Positions 26,580 to 38,011 of a stretch of DNA of 64,000 bases are shown piece after piece. The stretch is from Straminergon stramineum (lineage: Eukaryota > Streptophyta > Bryopsida > Hypnales > Calliergonaceae). A program made the position numbers and the translations under genes. How positions within the stretch are numbered: position 1 is the first letter of the stretch; each line of letters starts with the position of its first letter. Below the pieces are notes generated by a model. That model saw only the letters and a program-made list of their open reading frames with translations, was not told the origin of the DNA and made no database searches. The DNA lies in NCBI GenBank assembly GCA_963920665.1, contig OY987265.1:40987001-41051000 (forward strand). The letters are read 5' to 3'.

Positions 26580-27440
26580 ATCTTAAGTTAGGTTGTTTTG
26601 TTCTGTTTTGTTTGGTAGGGTGAGATCTCCTGGACCACAAATCCCCAAAGGTGTTCTTGGTAGCTTTGGAAAGCTCTCTACAAGGAAGGGTGTATCAACT
26701 TTTTTTTGCAGTGTTTGGACCTACAGTGTAAAAGTTATTGAATTTGGAAGTTTCTATAAATTAAAAAATTAGAAAGTTACTTTTTACTTTTATTTTGGTT
26801 GTGGCAATGGCAAAAGACACACAAGTCCATACCTTAAGTTAGGTTGTTTTTTAGTAAGTTAGTTAGTTAGTTTTGTTTTGTTTTGTTTTGTTTGTTTGTT
26901 TGTTTGTTGTTGTCGTTGTTTATTACAATGAGATCTCTTGGATTGTGAATCTCCAAGCACATTCTCCATAACTTAGCATTGGAAAGCTCTTTGTGAGGAG
27001 GCGTGCACGTACTTTGTTTCATGGTGTTTGGATATAGAGTGTGAAAGTTATAAAATTTTGAAATTTTTGTAAATTAAAAAATTAGAAAATTACTTTTTAC
27101 TTTTATTTTGGTTGTGGCAATGGCATAGGGAACATTAGTTTACTATTATGTCATTGCAAATAAGATAACTACACCTTTTTTAAAAGTGTCCCTAGTGGCT
27201 TCTTGTTTTAAAATGTACAAGTGTGTCTTGTGCCATTTCCACAGTATAATAAAATAAGAAATAAAAGTCATTTTTTCATTCATTCAAACTTTGAAATTCA
27301 ATATCTTTTTTTGTTGTATGTTAGAAAGCCACAAAACAAAGTCCTTGCACCCCTCCTCACAAAGAGTTTTTTGACAATACCCAAAATGTAACCGGGGGGA
27401 TGCATGGTGCAAAAGATCTCATTGTAACCAACCAACCAAA
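26580..27440. repeat. Foldback cluster of ~260 bp repeat family T (two direct copies, one inverted)
   Basis: Copies at about 26580-26822 and 26835-27131 run head to tail. Each starts with a GTTTTGTTTTG tract, then a GAGATCTC word, GGAAAGCTCT, a GTGYA...ACTTTGTTT stretch, AAATTAGAAA and TACTTTTTACTTTTATTTTG, ending GTTGTGGCAATGGCA. A third copy at about 27225-27440 is inverted, so 26835-27440 can fold into a long hairpin. The family recurs at 28780-29008, 29880-30126, 30140-30370 and inverted at 30718-30935. No coding capacity is seen. Confidence 0.75.
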
Positions 27441-28559
27441 TTTCATTTATAATTTGCCTTTATTCAATAGAGTCCCTAAGGGACCATGTAATTGTTCAAT
27501 GTACAAAAGAAATCTTGGGTAGTTGTGCACAAAGTTAATTTCAGTTTGATGTTTGCAAAATTTTGACACAAGATGTGAATGTGTCCCCCCTTGGTTGAAT
27601 ATAGTTTAATTTTTTTCAATTGGATGCCTAAACTGGCAAGCATGTAAGTAACATGATGTAGGATGCAAATGTCCCCAAAACTAACCATGTGTAGTACCAA
27701 AATCTCACTTTAGGAGGTATTAAAGCTTGTTGGCCTTATAAGGCAAGGTTGAAGAAAAACTTTTTCTTCTAACTTCAAACATTATAATCTTTCAATCTAT
27801 ATGGTTGAATGTTTTTGAAATTTTTCCCCTAAATTTTCTATAGTAGTCTAGTACAAATTTGTAGTGTTGAATTTCTTTTAAAGTTTTCTTTTCATTTTTT
27901 CTCATTGCCGTAAAAAGTGGTCATTTGGGACAATTTTTGTTTGAAATGTGCCTTGGTCCTTTAAGGATTAAACACTTATTTCTAATAATTTGAGGAACAC
28001 CTATATTCAACAAAATTCATAGTTTAATCTAGTAATGTCAAGAAAATGCTTAAGAGAGTCTTGAACACTCTTTTGACCTCCAACAAGATTCGACAAAATA
28101 TTAGGAGATTTCATAATTGGGATCATGCTCAATACTTATTTGAATGCATTACTTTTAGTGACCTTATTATATGGCCTATACTTGATTTCCTTGATTATAG
28201 TGTCCCTAATGCAGTGACACATCTTTACATCACTTTCAATAGGTTTTGAAGTAGACCCTAGACTAGACTAGGAGAAAGGTCTGATGATTTGAATGATCTT
28301 CAATGATACCATTGATATATTGTCATGGAATCTTAGGTCTCCTAATTGAACACACCATATAACATTTTGTTGTTACTATATAATGCATGGTCTTAAAAAA
28401 CTTTCACACTAATAGCCATACTGTACCTAAAGGTCTAATTTGGCACTAAGGTGTCGAAATTGAATTCTACATCACCTCACACCATTTACATAATGATGTG
28501 TGGAACTTTTGTATAAAAATGACTTCATTTATGTGGAATCTGATCTTCACTTACTTAGT

Positions 28560-28680
28560 AGACAATATATCTATATTATAGGTGTTTATATTATAGAAAC
28601 CTTTCATGATTATAGTGCATCTGTGTTATAAATACCTATATTGTAGGTGTTTATAATATAAGCACCTTCAATGATTGTAG
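28560..28680. repeat. Short tandem duplication of an AT-rich unit
   Basis: Two adjacent units share TAGGTGTTTATA, then ATATTATAG or a variant, then CMTTCAATGATTRTAG-like words, with a period of about 65 bp. The surrounding 27441-28779 also contains, near 27740-27972, a diverged 3' end of family F. No gene is seen. Confidence 0.5.
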
Positions 28681-28779
28681 GATATCTAATTATGCATATG
28701 TTCAAGGCTCACATGCTTTCATCTCCATGCTCACATACTAGCACTATTACCATCCATCCATCCATTCATGAAATTAGGT

Positions 28780-29008
28780 TGTTTGTTTTATTTCTTATGG
28801 TGAAATACCTAGAATTGTGCATCCCATGTTGTGATCTTGGTAAAGTTAGAAAGCTCTTTCCAAGAAGGGGTGCATGGATTTTGTTTCGTAGTATTCTGAC
28901 TCACGGCAGAAAAGATATTGAGTTTTGAAGTTTTTATAAATTAGAAAATTACATTCATTTTTATTTTTGAAGGATTGACATTCCAATGGTTGTGGCAATG
29001 GCATAGAC
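28780..29008 (+). repeat. Dispersed repeat family T copy
   Basis: A single diverged copy with GTTTGTTTT at the start, AGAAAGCTCTTTCCAAGAAGG in the middle and GGTTGTGGCAATGGCATAG at the end. It matches the copies at 26580-27440 in order and orientation. The flank to 29880 is AT-rich and without recognisable genes. Confidence 0.65.
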
Positions 29009-29879
29009 ATACCACCATACTCATAGAATAGGGTTGGTAGAAAATAATGATTTTTGAAAAAGTTGAAAAAAAAATGAAGAAGAGAAATTATTGAAATGAG
29101 CAAAAATTGAATGACAAAGTTGTTGCCCCCCTCCCCAAAATATAAAACAAAAAACAAAACATTCTATATTAGTGGAATAGTCTAACAGAGCCAAAATAGA
29201 ATCCAAAATCCAAGTCAATCATGGGGATTCAATACTATTGGTACTATTCTATAATTTGACCATCTACCATCAAGAAACTTTTTAATGGCTAAATGAAGAA
29301 ATTTCAGGTACTTAATCATTAAGTTTTAAGAGAAAAAGGTGGAGAGGTCATTAACTTTTAATCCATTGTGCATCATGAATCCTCCAAGGGTGTGGGAAAA
29401 TGTTAGAGAAAATGTCCCTTCCAACCCCTCTTTAAATTTTGTCTATAACTTTTGATTGGAGGTTCAAATCTCAAATAGGTTCTTAGAAATGAAATTTAGT
29501 TTAATTACTACATTAGCTTGGTTCAAATCTTTTTGAAAAAATTTATTTTACTATGCCTGAATGAGGTATGAAATTCTACTTTGAACACAATTTTTGCTTT
29601 TAATTATGAGTGGTTGATTTCCTACTAATCCTAACTTTACATATTCCACTTGGATTGATTTACCTCCCACCACCCAACTTGTATAAAGATCATGTCTTCA
29701 ATATGCTCTCATTAAGCAAATGACATTCAAAGCTATGTAATATAGGTGCTGAACCCTTGATTATACTATGAAAGTAATGCCTCATTTTCTAAAATTTAAA
29801 TTTTAAATGTCGACTCTACTTTTTGAACTTAATTCATTATTTGACATCAGTGTCTTGACCATGTCCTATAGCCAGGGTA

Positions 29880-30940
29880 GTTTATATCTTAAATGATGTT
29901 TTGTGTTTTGTTTGATTTGGTGAGATTCCCCAAACCATGCATCCTTGTTTGCGTTTTTGATATTGTTGGAAAGCCCTTTTTGTGAGGAAGGGTGCATGGA
30001 CTTTGTTTAGAAGCGTTCTAACTCGTGACAATTTTTTTTTATTGAATTTTAAAGTTTTTATGAATTAAAAATTCAGAAAATTTACTTTTATTTTATTTTT
30101 ATTATATATTGTGGCAAAAACATAGGGGCACACTATTCTATACCTTAAATAAAGTTGTTTGTTTTGTTTTGTTTTGTTTGTTACAATGAGATCTCTAGGA
30201 CTATATTTTTGTCAATTGTGTTCTTAGTTAGGAGGGGTGAACAAATTTTGTTTTTTTGTTGTTCTAAATCATAGTAGAAAAAAATATTGAAGTTTGAAGT
30301 TTTCATCAATTGAAAAATTAGAAAATTACTTTTATTTTTATTTTATTGTACTATGACAACAACATAGGGCATACTAATACATCACAAAGTTTAGAACCTA
30401 TGGTTTGTCAACAATTATCATGTGCTTATTGTTGTTCCATGGGTTTGCACGTTAATATACAATTTAGCACATCATTATGATGCATTACTTTATAATTTAT
30501 TGCACCATTATGATGCATTACTTTCAATTGAAAGTAATGCATCGTAACGGTGCGATAAATTGTAAAGTAATGCATCATAATGGTGTGATAAATTGTAAAG
30601 TGATGCATCATAATGGTGCAGTAAATTGTATATTAACGTGCAAACCCATGGAACAACGATAAGCACATGATAATTGTTGACAAACTGCAAGTTCTAAACT
30701 TTGTGATGTAGTCATCTATTGTAGCCCTATGCTATTGCCACAACCAAAATAAGAAGTAAAAAGTAAAAAATAAAAGTAAAAATCATTTATTATTTTTTTA
30801 ATTTAAAAAAACTTTAAAATTCAATATCTTTGATGCACAAAGGAGAGCAAGGGCTTTGTTGCAGTATGAGAGGTTGCATTCTTGATATGAAGTGAAAGCT
30901 TTATGCATGAAGGAGTCCAAGGGCTTTGTTTTGTGGCATT
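29880..30940. repeat. Long palindrome built from family T repeats around a GTAATGCATCATAATG core
   Basis: Family T copies at about 29880-30126 and 30140-30370 face an inverted copy at about 30718-30935. Between them, 30386-30532 and 30533-30709 are inverted repeats of each other, centred on CTTTCAATTGAAAG at 30526-30539. The right arm carries one extra ~34 bp unit with GTAATGCATCATAATGGTG. Both outer ends of the core read TTTAGAACC / GTTCTAAAC. The whole can form a hairpin of several hundred base pairs. The short frames in it are mirror translations of the repeat and not genes. Confidence 0.85.
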
Positions 30941-30951
30941 CATCTATTATA

Positions 30952-31181
30952 TTAACCCTTAAACGTCAACACGGATGTTTTGTGTTTGATGAATGACAAA
31001 GAATCTCTCTATGTAGGACATAATTGCGACTATTCATCCTCGGAATTTTGTGAGAAAAGTGTAGGTCTCCTATAGTAGTATGACTTCCAATGAATATTTT
31101 TGGATTTTATAAAGTAGATGATGTCACACGGTTCCAAAAGGGAGGATTTTCACGGTCACCAATTTGTCCTTCAAGGGTTAA
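30952..31181 (+). mobile_element. TTAA-ended MITE, family A, best-preserved copy
   Basis: The 230 bp element starts TTAACCCTTAAACGTC and ends CTTCAAGGGTTAA, so the inverted termini are about 12 bp and include the TTAA. The interior matches 144-373 closely (for example GACAAAGAATCTCTCTATGT and GATGTCACACGGTTCCAAAA). TTAA with CCC-type termini is the hallmark of piggyBac-like elements. No open frame of note. Confidence 0.8.
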
Positions 31182-32095
31182 TCACAGACTTTCACAACCC
31201 TGTCACGAACTTGTTACAAAAATGATCACGTTTTCATCCCAAATATTTCATCCTGAGTGTTTTTCATCCAATCCATATACACTGCAATAGGTCTGTGCTA
31301 GTATAGTATATTCACGAAGTACTGTACCGGTGTAAGTTACCGTATTTCCAAATCCCTCCGTTGTCAGAATCTCTCACTCGGTCACTCTGGGTCTGTATAC
31401 ACTCAGCCGACCGTGATTCTGCTAAGGCCCAGGGACCTGCAAATTGGATAGAATTGAAGCTCTTGGGTCCAGCATGCCCAGCATGCGTGCACGCGAGCTC
31501 AAATATCTTACTTGTAGTCCCACACTTGCAGACTAGGATTTCATTATTCTCACTCGTAAGCTTGAATGTTCACGTGGGTTTCCAATTACGTTTTCTTGTG
31601 GGTTTCTAAATCGGTGTCTTTGCCGCTGATGTTTCTCTGGCTTGCATTTGACCATAGCTGTTTTTTTCCCCATAGCTTATGCAGCAAGCAAGAAGGAGGA
31701 AGAGATCTGCTTAACGAAAAATGGGGCTTTCGAACAGGCTGCTTGTGGGGAACTTGGTTGGAGAGCTTTTGCTTGTTTTCTTCCCAGTGGGATGAATTGT
31801 AGCTCTGAAGAATTGCTTGCGGCTGCTATGAGAGAATTACTGCTACAGCACCTGATGTACTGACATTCACGATGCTGGACTTCCCGTGCGTTCCTTGTAT
31901 GTACTAACCCACGTCCTTAGCTTGCGGGTAGCAGAGAATCCATGTCTTATGTTAGTGATGGAATTTTGAAAATTTTAGGGTTATCGGAAAATATTATTGT
32001 TGTTCTTGTTGTTGTAATCCTCGATCCCTGGTGAAGGCGATGTATATGCTTCGATCTGATTCACTGATGTGAGTGAGTCCGTGATTGCAATGCAG

Positions 32096-34355
32096 GGGCG
32101 GTGGTGGGGAGTATTGAGGAGGAATTGGCGTCGCTTCTGGGTCCTCTTTATGCGGTGCTCTGTGGCTCCGTCACGCTCCTCACAAGTTGTCTCTTGGCGA
32201 GAAGCTGGAAAAGACCTCCTGGCTATGAAGATCCTTCTGTGCTAGCTAGTGAAACCGCGTGTATGTTCTCTTACTCTTCGCCTTGTTTGCACTTCTAGGG
32301 CATACAGTAGGATTAAATTTTGCGGTGAATCTTCCTTGTGCTGAAATTTCGTGTTGAGAGCTGAATTTGTACACAGATTCTGTACAGTGATGTTCTGTTT
32401 AATATAATCCATATTCAGAAACTATCACCACGCTATTGATGAGGAAGAAAAAGTGATTTGCGCAGAGGGATTGCATAGAGTAGTGTCGGGCTTGCACCTT
32501 TTCTAGTTTAGCACAAAAGACCAATAAGTAACTGAAACGATGTGAGCCAGTATCACTCATCCGTACCTGACTTTGCTTTCAATTGTTGAGTTCAACGAGT
32601 AAGTTGAAGTGTGTTAAAGGAATTCGATTTCAGAGGGTCGCTGAATCTTTGATACCGTGATTCTCCCTTCCAGAGCAGATAGGCCCGTGTGAGGAGTTGA
32701 ATTCGAGAGTGTTATCGTAGTATGTTATCCTCCTTTGAAACAGAATCGTGGGTTGATGGTGGTGGTAGTCCAGTTTCTGTCAAGGAGGTGGAAGCTCTGT
32801 TTGACCTCTTCATGCGAATCAGCAACTCGGTTATTCACGACGGTCTGATTCACAAGGTTGACTATTTTCTCTCTTTTCACTTCAGCGGCACTTGAATGTT
32901 GGTACTCGGTTCGAAAAGTGTATCGAAATGATGCCTAATAATGCACTTGTGCAGGAGGAGTTTCAATTGGCGTTATTCAGGAACAGTGAAAGGCAGAATC
33001 TGTTCGCAGATCGGGTAAAGACCGTTGCAATGAATACTCTTGTTTTTTGTGGATAAAATGGTTCCAAGTTAAAAATTAGGGTTCCATTATCGCACCCTAT
33101 TGACAACTTGACACGAGCATATCGTTGGTTTAGTGTGGCAGGTGTTTTACTTGTTCGACAGGAAACAAAATGGTGTGATTGAGTTTGGGGAATTCGTACG
33201 CTCACTGAGTGTGTTCCACCCAAAGGCGCGTGCTGAAGACAAAGTTCAATGTGGGGCTTTTTTTTCTTTCTCCTAGCTTTTTAATTTCAATAGATCTTGC
33301 AGTCCCTAGTTTGGCCGCCCTATTCAGACTTGAGTTGATTGTCCTTCTGCAAACGAGCATGAAGCCATTTCATTTGAGTAGTCTGTGGATGAAATCTATT
33401 ATGAAGTTATGCAATTTCTGAACCCCTTGCACTTGTTCTGATTTATATGCAGTCGCATTCAAGTTGTATGATCTTCGTCAAACAGGATATATAGAACGTG
33501 AAGAGGTACCACCAAATCTTTGTTTTAGTAGTGCTGAACCGTTCATCTTGCTGATAACTGTCCAAGTCCAACTTTTTGGTTATTGAGACCATTTCTGCGA
33601 TCCTAAGTACTGAATGCATTGCGAGTATTGAATTTCGTAATTGTGACCACAAATAGTTAATTTTTTCTTTCTATCATTCTTTGATTGTGTAGATTGTGTA
33701 GACTATACAAAGGGTGGTTGATCATGGCAGGTGAAAGAAATGCTGGATGCATTGCTAGGTGAATCTTCGTCGACGATGGCTCTCACAGATGACGTCATCG
33801 AAACCATTCTGGACATGGTATGAGGATTGCTGCTTACTTTCTTTAACGCTGAATTAATTGAAAAGTGAATAAGTATTTCATCTTGCCAATCAACCTTGCC
33901 TATGTGATTCTTTGTGTGATTCTGAATGGGAAGATCAATGGCACTGTTTCTGAGTATGGAAGCTCAGACATTTGCAGAGGCTGACACAAAGATTGAAGGT
34001 CGTATCGATCAAGAAGAGTGGCAAAAGCTGGTTGTGCGCCACCCATCTCTTTTGCAAAACATGACTCTTCCTTATCTCAAGTAAGCACCCTTCATGTCAA
34101 GCTTCTCTGCTCTCTGCTCATAGAGTCTTAAGAAATGGAAATGCCAAACAATAAAGAAAATTTTGCGTCTTTAGTTGCTTTAATCTTTTGAGGAGCAGTA
34201 GATTCATCTCCATTACAATAGAAGTTAGTTTCTTAGGATGGACCTCAATTGTTATGCAGCAGTGAAGTCATGAATTGCTACTTTTACTATATTGCAGGGA
34301 CATCGTCACAAATTTTCCTAGCTTTTCGTTTGTGAATGATGTGGATTCAATATGA
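32096..34355 (+). CDS. Calcineurin B-like calcium sensor, CBL10-type; 5' end uncertain
   Basis: Eight exons: 32096-32258, 32721-32856, 32955-33014, 33142-33250, 33453-33505, 33731-33817, 33968-34080 and 34298-34355, all in frame. CBLs bind calcium through four EF-hands and recruit and activate CIPK kinases at membranes. Visible are [20 protein letters not shown], the EF-hand [14 protein letters not shown], the strongly conserved [29 protein letters not shown] and the tail [16 protein letters not shown] with a PFPF-like serine site. The N-terminal exon codes a hydrophobic segment ([20 protein letters not shown]) followed by basic residues, as in CBL10, which is membrane-anchored this way and not by myristoylation. 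No start codon lies in frame within this exon, so an upstream exon (31640-31860 is a candidate) is missing from the model. A shorter model could start at the ATG at 32722. The family is certain; the subtype is likely. The spacer 31182-32095 holds nothing else I can support. Confidence 0.9.
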
Positions 34356-35983
34356 GGATAAAAACGACATGCGCTCTATGTAAACTGTTTCTGCGCGGAC
34401 CTGCTGAGCAAATCCGTGTCGTCATTTCTTTGCGTCTTCAAGGAAAGACTCGATGTCCACCATTTAGAGTTTTGAATAGGTTTAGTTTAATCTTGAGTTC
34501 AACGGTCAAAAGACTGTTTTGTAATGGACAAGTCTAGGCTAGTGTACATATCTGGTGCACGTATACAGTACATGGTTTGTTTACAGTAGATTATCTTGTC
34601 TCTCTCTAAACTGCATGTGTCGAGATTTTTGTATTAAATCACGGTTGAGTGTTTTTTTTAATATAAGGTACTGGATATTATTCCTTTCACATTAAGTATT
34701 TTAGCTCATGTAGGGAGCTAGCCCCCCCTCGAATAGCTGATAGTTGCTTCATCATATTAGCTTTTGCTATTGAGGTGACACAAGAAAATTATCTACCCGA
34801 CAAATTCTAAAATTCACTAAAATTATTTAATATTATGATTAGACTCCCAATTAAGTAGGTGTCGAATATATCTAGCCAACATCATAGGTTTTTTTTCCCC
34901 TGCTTCTTCCAAGGAGTCTAGTATACTAACAGTTTTTTTGCACATATGGTCGACTGCCACAACCAAACCCCATCCTTACATTTCCTCATGAGGCGACCCT
35001 GAAATTTGGCAGTACTGTAATTTGTGTTTCTCCATCAAGCTAGGTGGTCTAGTAACACTTTAGCTTGAATGTTGGAGTCGACCAGCCACTGATCCTGCCC
35101 TGCTGCCCTCCACCATGTGCCTGGTGCTCATGCTGGGCATCCCTATCTGCACACATCCCACAAAATTAATTTACCCACAAATGAGAATCTGTATTCGGTT
35201 ACCGCATGCAATTGGATCAACAGAGGCCATGTCCCACATCACGCAAATTTGAACTACTGGAATTACGCTCGTCTCTTGCACCTATTTGTAGAAATTTGAG
35301 AAAAGACAGACAGAGGACAGAGCCAACTTGTGATGGCTTTACCAGTAGAAACCATTGCCAGTAACTTATAGATTTTGGTCCCTGATTGAGTAGTTCCATT
35401 TAGTTTGCATGGGTCACAATGTCATACACCAGCAGAATACAGAGCTAGATTGGCCCTTGAGCTTGGAAGGTGTTTTATTATGGAGTAACATCAACGTACG
35501 CATGTTGTCCTACAAAACCCAGGTTCTCCAAAGGTTCTGCAATGGTGCACACTCAACCCTCTGCCATGTCACTCTCTAATTACAGCTTTCTTGAGTACCC
35601 TCAGAATTTATGATGATGGGTAAAGATTTGATTGGAAAACTTCTACAGGAGCACATGTGATCGCTGTAAAATATATACAGCGTTGAATATTCAGGAAATT
35701 AAGGATCTTCAGTTGGACACAAATGACTAGAATGTGCTTCAAAGACTTACTATTTCAAGAGAAAAATGGAAGGAATAACCGAAATTATATCACTGATATG
35801 GGGAATTTCAGATACTTATTGGTTTGGCTCAAAGTTCTCACCGGACACTGGTTCAGGGAAATGTGCAGGGTCAGTGTTGCAAATAGGGTGTGTTTACTTT
35901 ACAAAGAAACAGAGAAGCAAACTAATGACTAAATAATTACAGCAGTGCTCATAAAACCTGACATCTTTCCCCACGAGCAAGCC
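34356..35983. other. Intergenic region between convergent genes
   Basis: It contains the 3' flanks of the CBL10-like gene and of the minus-strand gene ending at 35984. Only short, unconvincing frames are present and no repeat was recognised. Confidence 0.5.
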
Positions 35984-37429
35984 CTAACTGTGACAATCTT
36001 CTGCAAGCAGTGTAGAATCGTAATTGCTGAATCCTTGAAGGCAATCAAACTTCTGAAGAATCTCATGGATTCTGAATCGCAGAAGACAATTTCCATTCTG
36101 AAAGAGACAATCCTATACTGAAAAAAAGCTCGAGATTGCAACATGAAATATTCTTTGTATTCAGGGATACATTTCAATGTGGGGAGAGAATGAAAGCATG
36201 AATGCTTACCCGCTTGCCTCGAGTGTTGAGCACTGTGCAGAGCCGGGATCGCTTGTTCTCCAGGCTGGTGAAGAAGCGCGGCTGCCGTCTCTCTGGAGGG
36301 AAGATGGGGCTGTAGGGGAAATTCAGCATCTCCTGCACCAGCGTTTGCCGGTACCACTCGTCCTGACTCACCTGCAGCTGCAGGTACGACGGGATCCGCT
36401 TCTCGCAGGGCGCCAGCACCAGGATCTTCACCGGTGATGGCGTCGTCGTCTGATGTTGTTGGTTGTACAAAAAATGCCCCAGAAACGTGTTCTCCTGAAT
36501 CCCGCGTGCACAACTATCCGTGTGTTAATTGCACACATCTTACATCATTATAAATCATGGATTCCGTTGCCGAAGACGTTTCCTAAACCTAAATCAGTTC
36601 ATCGTTTTCAAGTTTTCACATTCAAGAATCATATCATTCTTGAATGCGAAGGCAGGGAGGTCTTCTACAGTAGCCCTGTAACAAGAATATATTCGTGTGG
36701 ATTCTTCTACAATAGCCTTGTAACAAGAATATACTCGGCCCACAATTCATGAGCAAGCATGCGTTCAAGATGTTCTCCAGTGAAAGGAGCCTTGATTCGT
36801 GGAAAGCGAAGTGCCCCTGCCCTGATGTTCAAGAATGTTATGTATCATTAAATTGGCAGCCTTCTTACGACAAATTTAAGGGTATTCTTTGTTTAGGAGG
36901 CCTCTTGTTTGCTGGTGTCTTTGCCCACCTGAATGCGCGGCGCTTGGGGGCTGTTCTCCGCGCCAGTGTGCCCAACGAACAAGCCGAGTTTGTTGGCGAT
37001 GGCAGGCAAGTACCCCTGCGATTGGAACGGCAAGTTCGGCAGCGCTACCACCTTCACCACCAGGTCGTCCGCTTTGGTAAATAGATCTACGTTGACAGGG
37101 AAAATTGCAGGGCGCATATGCGGATAATCACGAAGTGCCGGCGCGGCGACGTCGCAGGCGCCTTCTTTGTCGCATACCACGACGAAGAAGCCTTCGCACA
37201 CGCGCTTGTGCATGGTGGCGGTGATGTCGTGGCCCCCGAGCCAGTCGCCCAACCATTCGCAGAAGAGGTTGTGCGGGATGTTGGGTCCGAAGGCCACCAG
37301 CACCGAGCACCGGATGCTCCGCTGCTTCGCCTTCTCGAGGGCGGGTAGGTAAAAGAACACCACGCGCGAGTTGCTGGGATTTGCTACGGGGTCCTTGAAG
37401 TCTTTCCACTTCGTCTTCGTCACCACCAT
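35984..37429 (-). CDS. Uncharacterised 299-residue protein, possibly DUF4283-like
   Basis: Three coding exons, 36929-37429, 36210-36494 and 35984-36097, join in frame at CAG/GT and AG/ boundaries and give 299 residues without a stop, so the gene looks intact. Exon 1 (167 codons) starts MVVTKTKWKDF. It has a stretch LFCEWLGDWLGGHDI...CEGFFVVVCDKEGA and then LVVKVVALPNLPFQSQGYLP followed by AIANKLGLFVG. This order (W-rich helix, FF.V strand, then a V.LP.LP motif and an I..KLG helix) resembles DUF4283, a domain common in plant retroelement-derived and zinc-knuckle proteins. No CCHC knuckle is present. Exon 2 encodes KILVLAPCEKRIPSYLQLQV and a Phe/Pro-rich part; exon 3 has NYDSTLLAEDCHS at the end. 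Function is unknown. The GC content of exon 1 is higher than its surroundings. A ~180 bp tandem duplication spans its start codon. Confidence 0.65.
36661..36737. repeat. Two-unit tandem repeat (period 42 bp)
   Basis: Units at 36661-36695 and 36703-36737 share TCTTCTAC, ATAGCC or GTAGCC, and TGTAACAAGAATATA. They lie in intron 1 of the uncharacterised gene. Confidence 0.8.
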
Positions 37430-37757
37430 GGCCGCTGGACACCTCCAAGGTCGAGAGTTCACCAGTTATAAGGGCTCCTCGCAATGCGTTCTTCCTTTGG
37501 CAAACCTGAAGGCTTCCACATCAACAAAACTCGATCCGGGAACAGTTCAAAAACTTTGGAATCATATCCAATCTGTGAAGTCTTTCCACTTCGTCTTCGT
37601 CACCACTACGGCCACTGGGAACAGACCAATTCCAAAGTCGAGATATCACCAGTTACAAGAACTCCTAGGAATTCGCTCTTCCTGTGGCAAACATGAAGGC
37701 TTCCACTTCAACAAAACTCCAGGGACAGTGCAAAATCTTTGGAATCATATCCGAGTC
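37397..37757. repeat. Tandem duplication of ~180 bp over the start of the uncharacterised gene
   Basis: Both units begin GAAGTCTTTCCACTTCGTCT and contain GAAGGCTTCCAC, TCAACAAAACT and TTGGAATCATATCC; the period is 180 bp. The first unit (37397-37576) contains the first codons and start (ATG at 37429). In the second unit the start is changed (CACCACCATGG becomes CACCACTACGG), so it is now only upstream flank. Confidence 0.85.
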
Positions 37758-38011
37758 ATGTGATGGTAACTCATGACGTCAGAATTGTAACATCCATTCA
37801 AATGCATAGGGCTCTAAAATTGGGACTAGTGTAGATCCGAGCAACACCTGGAAAACTGCCAATGTCTTGAAATTTTCCGATTTTGACGAATATGACAATC
37901 GGGATACTTTAACTGGTGGAAGTTGCTCCCCAACACTAGGAACCCGAGCATGGATTATACAGGTCTTCAATCTGAAAGTAGTATCTTGCAGTAAAAGCAT
38001 GCAGTGAAAGC

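Noticed and set aside
30426..30690. Several overlapping 60-codon frames on both strands with MMHYF/HYDALL repeats
   Set aside because: They are mirror translations of the palindromic core and its ~34 bp subunits.
31642..31863. Frame ending in a Glu/Leu-rich stretch upstream of the CBL10-like gene
   Set aside because: It might be the missing first CBL exon, but no donor with the required phase could be chosen, so it was left out of the model.
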